A DNA stretch of 64,000 nucleotides from an uncultured Acetatifactor sp. (GTDB lineage Bacteria; Bacillota; Clostridia; Lachnospirales; Lachnospiraceae): the NCBI GenBank assembly GCA_910585805.1, contig CAJUFB010000014.1, forward strand, positions 4,698-68,697, given 5' to 3'. Position 1 is the stretch's first letter. The number at the start of each line of letters is the position of its first letter. Both the position numbers and the translations under genes were made by a program. A model generated the notes under the pieces. The model had not been told where the DNA came from, did no database searches, and saw nothing but the letters and a program-made list of their open reading frames with translations. Below are positions 58,561-64,000 of this stretch, in pieces.

Positions 58561-60705
58561 TTATTCTGTCAGTACGGTCTTCTTCAGGCTGCTGTATGCC
58601 ATTAAAATGTATACAAAATATATCAGAAAAAACAGTCCCAAAGCAGTCCCCAAAATGCCGGTCAGCTGTCCCGGTCCGTTTATGGTGCCCGGCTCAAAGG
58701 TGTGCCCCATAGCCCAGAGGAAAGGGATGCTGATCAACAGAGGAGGCAGGGCAGGGAGGCAATAGTAAATTGCAAGCTGTTTTCGCAGCGCCTGCGCCAT
58801 TTCCAGCCTGTCCATGCCCAGTTTCCCTAACAGGGTGAACTGCTGTCGGTACCGGATGCTTTCGCTGAGCTGCTGCACTGTCAGTATGGTGGCGGCAGCC
58901 ATGGTGAGAATCAGCGCCAGGTAGTACAGCGGAAAAATCGTGCATGCCGACACGGCGGCGTATTCTCTGGTCAGGGAAGTTTTGGTCATCAGAGTGCAGT
59001 AGCCGGTGGTGAAATGTGTCAGCCCGGCGCTCCCGCCCATCTGGTTTTCATGGATTTCCTGCAGCCTGTCGTCCTGGGCCTGTGTCAGCGGAACGTTGGT
59101 CATGGCGCCGTAAATTTTATGGCTGACAGGACGGGAAGCCAGATGTTCATCCGGTACCACCAGGATAAAAGCGCGCCCGTTTCCGTCCCACAGCTTCTGG
59201 GAGAAGTGTTCCGTGTACACGCTTCCGGGAGAAAGCCGGTTTCCGCTTACAGAGATGTCCTGATTGTAATTTTCCATCAGATTGCCCAGGTAAGCCATAC
59301 AATGGATGATATAATGTCCGGGCTCCAACGGGGCGTCACTGTACCCCAGCATTTGTCGCAGAGCGGCGTAATCGCTGTAGGCCATCAGGGGATCATAGCT
59401 GTAATAAGAGTAATATTCTGAGTTCTGATCAATATAATCCGTTACCTGACGATTTTCGCCCTGATAGATATTATACTGCATGGATGCCCGGAGAGGAATT
59501 TCGCTCCCAATGTATTCCAGGTAGGGCATGAATTCCGGCGCGGCGGATTCGATACAGGTTTCCGGATTTTCGATTCTGCGCAGGAAAGTGTCCGCTGCAG
59601 GAAGGCTGGTACTCCCTGGGGAAGCACTGGTATCGTCAGCGGAGGTTCCGGCGCTGGTTTGAAAGCTGTCTGCAGCAGCCGTGGAATGAGCAGCATCGTC
59701 TTCGGAAGCATTGCCATCAAGATCGGAAGCTTCCGTACCGATGAAGATATCAAAGCAGGTGCTGCCCTCCACCCGGCTTTGGAACAGGGTGCCGAACAGC
59801 ATGCCGGTGCCCTCGCTGATTATCGTCACGGTAAAGAGCAGAGATACCGTGGCCATGGTCAGCCCCATGGTAGTCAGCTTGGCGGAGAGCCCCCGGAAAA
59901 TCAGCAGAGCATGGGAGGCATATTTTTTCCCGGGCCGTTTCTCAAACCAGGCTGGTACGCCGGAGGAAAAACTAAGGAAAAATCCGTACAGGAAGAAAAC
60001 GGCGCATATCGTACCCAGGAGAATCAGAGGCATATTCCCTGTCAGCAGCAGAGGCGTGCCCGTGATGCCGGACAGAATGGCTGCCGTGAACAGCTTTCGG
60101 CGGCTGCGGCTCTTTTTGACAGCCTCTTCCTCATTCTTTTTTTCATAATAAATCAGGTCATGGATATTCATGGTCCGGATACTCTTCCGGCTTTTCCGCA
60201 GTACCAGCAGGTAGATAACGGTAAAATAGACAAAGGTTAACATAACAGCCATGGGGGAGAGGGCGAGGCTGAAAGTGTATGGGGCGTGGAACAGGGACAG
60301 GATAATGGCCCGCAGCACCTGAAAGATCATTCCGCCCAAAACAAGCCCCAGCGCCAGGGCAGCGCCTCCTACGATCAGGTTTTCCAGAAAAAATAACCTG
60401 GCAACCTGGCTGTTCTCAAGTCCGATGAGAATGTAGGTGCCCAACTCCCTGCTGCGCCGGGAGAGCATGAACGTAGTGACATAGTGGATCAGCCATCCCA
60501 TGACGCAGATGACCAGGATACTGACCATGATAATGAAAGCAGGCAGGCTTTCCATGAAGGATGACAGGGCGGACAGTTCCTCAGAGAAAACCAGCCCGTT
60601 AAAAGCATGTATCAAAGCGGCTGACAGGACGACAGTGACGAAATATATCAGATAATCTCCGGCCTGACGCCTGGCGTTGCGGAGGGAAAGCTTAGATAAC
60701 GTCAC
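58561..60705 (-). CDS. BceB-like FtsX-family ABC permease (module 2)
   Basis: A 714-residue permease. I start at GTG 60705 (MTLSKLSLRNARR), with GGGAGG 8 nt upstream. It shows the BceB layout of about ten helices with a large extracellular domain (about 305-560). That domain contains a Ser/Ala/Asp-rich stretch (about 325-370) not seen in module 1. Overlaps the ATPase gene by 14 bp. Expected role: capture and detoxification of a cell-wall-active peptide, together with its kinase. Confidence 0.92.
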   Translation of the reverse strand: MTLSKLSLRNARRQAGDYLIYFVTVVLSAALIHAFNGLVFSEELSALSSFMESLPAFIIMVSILVICVMGWLIHYVTTFMLSRRSRELGTYILIGLENSQVARLFFLENLIVGGAALALGLVLGGMIFQVLRAIILSLFHAPYTFSLALSPMAVMLTFVYFTVIYLLVLRKSRKSIRTMNIHDLIYYEKKNEEEAVKKSRSRRKLFTAAILSGITGTPLLLTGNMPLILLGTICAVFFLYGFFLSFSSGVPAWFEKRPGKKYASHALLIFRGLSAKLTTMGLTMATVSLLFTVTIISEGTGMLFGTLFQSRVEGSTCFDIFIGTEASDLDGNASEDDAAHSTAAADSFQTSAGTSADDTSASPGSTSLPAADTFLRRIENPETCIESAAPEFMPYLEYIGSEIPLRASMQYNIYQGENRQVTDYIDQNSEYYSYYSYDPLMAYSDYAALRQMLGYSDAPLEPGHYIIHCMAYLGNLMENYNQDISVSGNRLSPGSVYTEHFSQKLWDGNGRAFILVVPDEHLASRPVSHKIYGAMTNVPLTQAQDDRLQEIHENQMGGSAGLTHFTTGYCTLMTKTSLTREYAAVSACTIFPLYYLALILTMAAATILTVQQLSESIRYRQQFTLLGKLGMDRLEMAQALRKQLAIYYCLPALPPLLISIPFLWAMGHTFEPGTINGPGQLTGILGTALGLFFLIYFVYILMAYSSLKKTVLTE

Positions 60706-61450
60706 TGATATCACCTCCCAACAGTCCCAGTACATCCAGGATTTCATGATAGAAAATGCTTCTTGTCCGGTTTCCGCGGATCAGTTCGTTAAACAGCCGC
60801 CCGTCTTTCAGGAACAGCACTCTGGTGGCATAGCTTGCGCTGTAGGCGTCATGTGTCACCATGAGGATGGTGGCATGGCAGTCCCGGTTCATCTTTGACA
60901 TGATTTCCAGTAGATTTTTGGACGCTTTTGAGTCTAAAGCGCCGGTTGGCTCATCCGCCAGGATCAGGGACTGTCCTGCCACCATGGCACGGGCGCAGGC
61001 TGCCCGCTGCTTCTGGCCGCCGGATACCTGCCAGGGAAATTTATTCAGGATATCGTCAATCCGAAGACGCATGGCCACATCCTGTACCTTGTCGCGGACG
61101 GTGTGCGGAGTGGTGTGGTTAATGGTGAGCGCCAGGCCGATATTTTCTTCCAAAGTCAATGTATCCAGCAGATTGAAATCCTGGAAGACAAAGCCCAGCT
61201 TCTCCCGCCTGAATCGGGCCAGCTCCGTGGGGGGCAGCTCGGCGATATCCTCCCCGTTTAACAGGATGTGGCCTGCGCTGACGGTGTCGATGGTGGAGAT
61301 ACAGTTGAGCAGCGTGGTCTTGCCGCTGCCGGAGGCGCCCATGATGGCGATGAATTCTCCCTCCTCCACGTCAAAGCTGATGCGGTCCAGGGCTTTGGTG
61401 ACATTATTTTTGTTTCCGTAATATTTTTCGATTGATTTTACTTGTAACAT
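60692..61450 (-). CDS. BceA-like ABC ATPase (module 2)
   Basis: A 252-residue ATPase, start ATG 61450 (MLQVKSIEKYYG) with AAAGGA upstream. Walker A GASGSGKT, signature VSGGQKQR, Walker B LILADEPTGALD, H-loop MVTHD. It overlaps and energises the module 2 permease. Unlike module 1, the kinase gene does not precede it directly, because a HipA-like gene on the other strand lies between. Confidence 0.95.
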   Translation of the reverse strand: MLQVKSIEKYYGNKNNVTKALDRISFDVEEGEFIAIMGASGSGKTTLLNCISTIDTVSAGHILLNGEDIAELPPTELARFRREKLGFVFQDFNLLDTLTLEENIGLALTINHTTPHTVRDKVQDVAMRLRIDDILNKFPWQVSGGQKQRAACARAMVAGQSLILADEPTGALDSKASKNLLEIMSKMNRDCHATILMVTHDAYSASYATRVLFLKDGRLFNELIRGNRTRSIFYHEILDVLGLLGGDISDVI

Positions 61451-61656
61451 TGTAATATCCTTTCTTTTGGGATTGATATGATGATACACCCGCAACAGAG
61501 AAAATGGTATCGAATTTATATTGATTCAGGTTACAAAATTGAAAGATTCAATGGATTCAATGAATTCATTCCAATTTCCGTCTTGTCATATTCTCTCAAC
61601 AGATATAAAATGAGATTGTTTCCTGTAAAATCAAAAAGAGGATTAGGACAGCAGGC
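61451..61656. promoter_or_regulatory. Divergent region between BceA (module 2) and HipA-like gene
   Basis: 206 bp holding the promoters of both divergent genes. It carries direct repeats of GATTCAATG (about 61545-61565) and the AT-rich stretch needed for -10 sites, but no clear consensus promoter was found. Confidence 0.4.
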
Positions 61657-62796
61657 ATGGATGGAGTGAAAGCTTTTACGATCATGAGGAAAGATACGGA
61701 AGTTATGAAGGTGGACTTTGGCACCTTGCGGTATGAGGTAATAAACGAGGATTACCTGCCGTATCCGATCAGGGGAAAACTGCGGGAGATACCTGCTCCG
61801 GGCAGTATCAAATCTGCTTATGATATGACACAGTCTGTGATTGCGGCCAGAAAGAACGAGGAGGCTGTTGTCAGCTGGCTGGCAAATCGGGTACTGTTGT
61901 TAAGCCGCGCTAATGCGAAGTGGATCTATAACCTGTTTCGTTTCGAACAGGTTGGTACGGATGAGCAGCGCGTCAAAATTGCCCTGACCTGCAGGGCGGC
62001 ATCCGTATCGGATCCCTATTGGCTTAAGTTTGAGGAGGATGGAGATATCTGTTGGAGTAAGGTGGATGTGAAGCAGAATCCGCTGAATGAAGTGGTGGCA
62101 CAGGTGGCGCTGCATGGGAAATCACTTACGCTGCAGGGTTCTATGGTCACGCCTGAGCTGACCACCAACGGAGCCTATGCAAAGGCCTGGAGACGCCATC
62201 CGGACGGAAAGCTGTGGCTTTACAAGCTGGGGGCAAACGGGAATACGGAATCCCGGATAGAAGTCATGTGTTCCAACCTGCTTGACAAGATGAATGTAGA
62301 GCACGTACATTATGAAGCGGGGATGGATGAAGAAAAATATGTCTGTATGTGCCCCTGTATGACTACGGAGACGAAAGCAATCCTGACAGGCATGGAGTTT
62401 ACTTCCTATTGTAATGTGAACGGGCTGAAGCCGGAAGAAGAGATGTTCCGGATTGACAGGGAAAGTATCTATAAAATGTGGATTGTGGACTTCCTGATCA
62501 GCAACCGGGACAGGCATGGGCAGAACTGGGGATTTTTTTATGACACAGAGACCATGGATATCCTGGGCTGCCATCCTCTGTTTGACCATAACAAAGCCTT
62601 TGATATTGACTACATGGGAGACATGGACGCACCTTACCAGTTCGGAGAGATGACCATAAAGCAGGCTGCGATGAAGGCCATGGGGGAGGTGGATTTCCGC
62701 TTTACGGCACCGATATTCAGGGAAGATTTTATTACAGAGCGGCAATACCTCAGTTTTAAGAAAAGGGCAGCCTGCATTGGTTTGAAAGTCGGGTAA
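61657..62796 (+). CDS. HipA-like serine/threonine kinase-fold protein
   Basis: A 379-residue protein whose C-terminal half has the HipA kinase signature: FLISNRDRHGQNWGFF (catalytic Asp in NRDRH and the following Asn) and HPLFDHNKAFDID (metal-binding Asp). The N-terminal 170 residues are not the usual HipA N-subdomain. HipA toxins phosphorylate glutamyl-tRNA synthetase and are kept in check by HipB; no hipB-like gene is adjacent. Start ATG 61657 has a weak site (GGACAGCAGGC). It is inserted opposite to the direction of module 2, splitting the kinase from the transporter genes. Confidence 0.75.
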   Translation: MDGVKAFTIMRKDTEVMKVDFGTLRYEVINEDYLPYPIRGKLREIPAPGSIKSAYDMTQSVIAARKNEEAVVSWLANRVLLLSRANAKWIYNLFRFEQVGTDEQRVKIALTCRAASVSDPYWLKFEEDGDICWSKVDVKQNPLNEVVAQVALHGKSLTLQGSMVTPELTTNGAYAKAWRRHPDGKLWLYKLGANGNTESRIEVMCSNLLDKMNVEHVHYEAGMDEEKYVCMCPCMTTETKAILTGMEFTSYCNVNGLKPEEEMFRIDRESIYKMWIVDFLISNRDRHGQNWGFFYDTETMDILGCHPLFDHNKAFDIDYMGDMDAPYQFGEMTIKQAAMKAMGEVDFRFTAPIFREDFITERQYLSFKKRAACIGLKVG

Positions 62797-62892
62797 GCGC
62801 GCTGGCCTGCATTGGTACGGAGGCCGGGGGGAATGCGGCGCAAAGAGACGCGCTTTTATCGGAAGCGAAAAGATTGCTTCCGATGTGACATA

Positions 62893-63909
62893 TTATCCGG
62901 CATTATGTTCGCGGTCTGCAACTGCAGGAAAGGTCATGATTATCGTGGTGCCCTGTCCTTCCGATGACCGGACAGTCATTTGGATTTCCAGATGGTCAGC
63001 CAGTTTTTTGCAGAGATAGAGCCCCATTCCGGTGGAACTGTTCCGGAGGCGTCCGTTGGTGCCGGTGAATCCCCGGTCAAAGATGCGGGACAGTTCGTGA
63101 GCCGGTATGCCGATGCCATTGTCGCTGACAGTTAGCTGAGCCTGACTTCCGGTGTGTCTGGCGGACAGGGTAATCAGGGGGTGTTCGTTCCGATAGCGGA
63201 CTGCATTCTGCAGAAGCTGTCCCAGTATAAAGCAGAGCCATTTTCCGTCCGTGTATACTACAGGCTCCAGGTTTTCTGTCCGGATGCACACACCGTTTTG
63301 AATCAGGAGAGAGCGGTGCCGTTCAATTGCTTCGGCGGCTATGGTATCCAGGGCAGTCCGGCGAATCAGGAAATCCTGTTCGGGGCTTTCCGCCCGGGCA
63401 TAGTACAGCGCCCGTTCCACATGATTGTCAATCTGGGCCAGTTCAGCCGTCAGCTTTCGTCCGGTTTCCCTGTCGGTATAGCGGCAGATCAGGCGGGCTG
63501 CGGTGATGGGTGTCTTGATCTCATGTACCCAACTTTCGATGTATTCTTTGTATTCCCTGGTGGCGGTCCGGGCATCGGAAACGCGCTCAATCATATCCCT
63601 GCCCGCCCGGCGCAGCATTTCGAACAGCGCCAGTTCATAGGCGCTGCCCGGTTTCGGAATGCATTCCGTGAACAGATATTTTTGGTCCAAACCTTTCAGG
63701 ACGGACTCCAGTTCCCGGATATGGCTGCGGCATTTCAGAAAATCATGAAATAGTACTGTCAATAAAAGGAATCCCCCGAAAAGCAGCAGAATCACCAGAA
63801 TTCCCCACTGGGTTCCCGTAACCAGCAGAAATACAGCAGCTGCAGCGGCGAAGACACCCAATATGCTCAAATGTGCCAATCTGTCCCATATAAATTCGCT
63901 TAACGTCAT
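62893..63909 (-). CDS. BceS-like intramembrane-sensing histidine kinase (module 2)
   Basis: A 338-residue kinase with two closely spaced membrane helices (about 16-32 and 37-54), no extracellular domain, phosphoacceptor His129 in SWVHEIKTPIT, and an ATP lid with DNGIGIPAHELSRIFDRGFT and STGMGLYLCKKL. It matches the module 1 kinase position by position at these motifs. It reads the state of the BceB transporter (family knowledge). ATG follows AGGAAGGATATCGGC. Confidence 0.93.
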   Translation of the reverse strand: MTLSEFIWDRLAHLSILGVFAAAAAVFLLVTGTQWGILVILLLFGGFLLLTVLFHDFLKCRSHIRELESVLKGLDQKYLFTECIPKPGSAYELALFEMLRRAGRDMIERVSDARTATREYKEYIESWVHEIKTPITAARLICRYTDRETGRKLTAELAQIDNHVERALYYARAESPEQDFLIRRTALDTIAAEAIERHRSLLIQNGVCIRTENLEPVVYTDGKWLCFILGQLLQNAVRYRNEHPLITLSARHTGSQAQLTVSDNGIGIPAHELSRIFDRGFTGTNGRLRNSSTGMGLYLCKKLADHLEIQMTVRSSEGQGTTIIMTFPAVADREHNAG

Positions 63910-63929
63910 GCCGATATCCTTCCTGCTTT

Positions 63930-64000
63930 CTAATGATCCGGAAAAGCGCAGTCCTTGTCCATATCGGCCTTTTTCTTTGACTTTTTGGCCTCTATGATGA
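63930..64000 (-). CDS. C-terminal end of an upstream gene, probably the module 2 response regulator
   Basis: The minus strand entering from the right edge reads IIEAKKSKKKADMDKDCAFPDH and a stop at 63930-63932, 20 bp before the kinase start. In module 1 the response regulator occupies this place, so this is probably its tail, but the 23 visible residues contain no diagnostic motif. Confidence 0.3.
   Translation of the reverse strand, partial: IIEAKKSKKKADMDKDCAFPDH

Overview
The window looks like a chromosomal segment of a gut Lachnospiraceae-type Clostridia (Bacillota). This rests on AGGAGG-type ribosome-binding sites, ATG/GTG starts, moderate GC, and a family mix typical of that group: YIP1/DUF5696 sugar-ABC operons, BceAB-type FtsX transporters with their two-component systems, DUF4956/VTC proteins and LytTR/GHKL signalling. 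The genus cannot be named from sequence alone. No rRNA, tRNA, CRISPR array or complete insertion sequence was seen.

0-15.3 kb: carbohydrate uptake and processing. The window opens inside a sugar-ABC permease, followed by a YIP1/NHL membrane protein, a large DUF5696 lipoprotein and a second permease pair, closed by a terminator. Next come a GH130 phosphorylase, a 980-residue transglutaminase-like protein, a DUF4091/GH123-like glycosidase and a chemoreceptor.

15.4-25.2 kb: signalling and surface genes with much gene decay. A beta-helix carbohydrate-binding lipoprotein is divergent from a VTC-domain/DUF4956 pair. Both promoters carry CTTTAGG direct repeats 11 bp apart, each 9 nt before its -10, so one OmpR-type regulator probably controls both. 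Three response regulators nearby are broken or fused to kinase remnants. A GPH sugar transporter, an alpha/beta hydrolase and a DUF4143 ATPase follow.

25.4-30.2 kb and 58.5-64 kb: two BceRS-BceAB-like antimicrobial-peptide sensing and detoxification modules, both on the minus strand. The second is split by a HipA-like kinase gene on the opposite strand.

30.2-44 kb: accessory, partly AT-rich. It holds a UvrD-like helicase with a nuclease-like insert, zinc ribbons and an RQC-like tail; a three-gene operon (PP-loop ATPase, TudS-like desulfidase, membrane protein with a Cys-rich loop); a PIN/NYN-like protein with a long Glu/Val/Thr repeat; a heterodimeric ABC exporter behind a leader terminator; and a strong promoter feeding a structured, apparently non-coding leader before a DEDDh exonuclease.

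44-58.5 kb: Bcp, YaaA, a methyltransferase, a LytTR/GHKL pair whose kinase contains 36-bp in-frame repeats, a YhfC-type protein, a DUF3887 lipoprotein, an ATPase/PD-(D/E)XK protein, a type III toxin-antitoxin locus (ToxI repeats, terminator, ToxN), a Nudix hydrolase, a GGDEF protein and an XRE regulator with eight helical repeats.

The intergenic DNA is rich in dispersed, hairpin-forming repeats. One family has three copies (18.1, 43.5, 44.3 kb), a second has two copies (22.5, 44.5 kb) placed just before start codons, and a third has two copies (44.2, 55.2 kb). The best candidates for under-described biology are the PP-loop/TudS/membrane operon, the ToxIN locus, the shared CTTTAGG promoters and the structured repeats.
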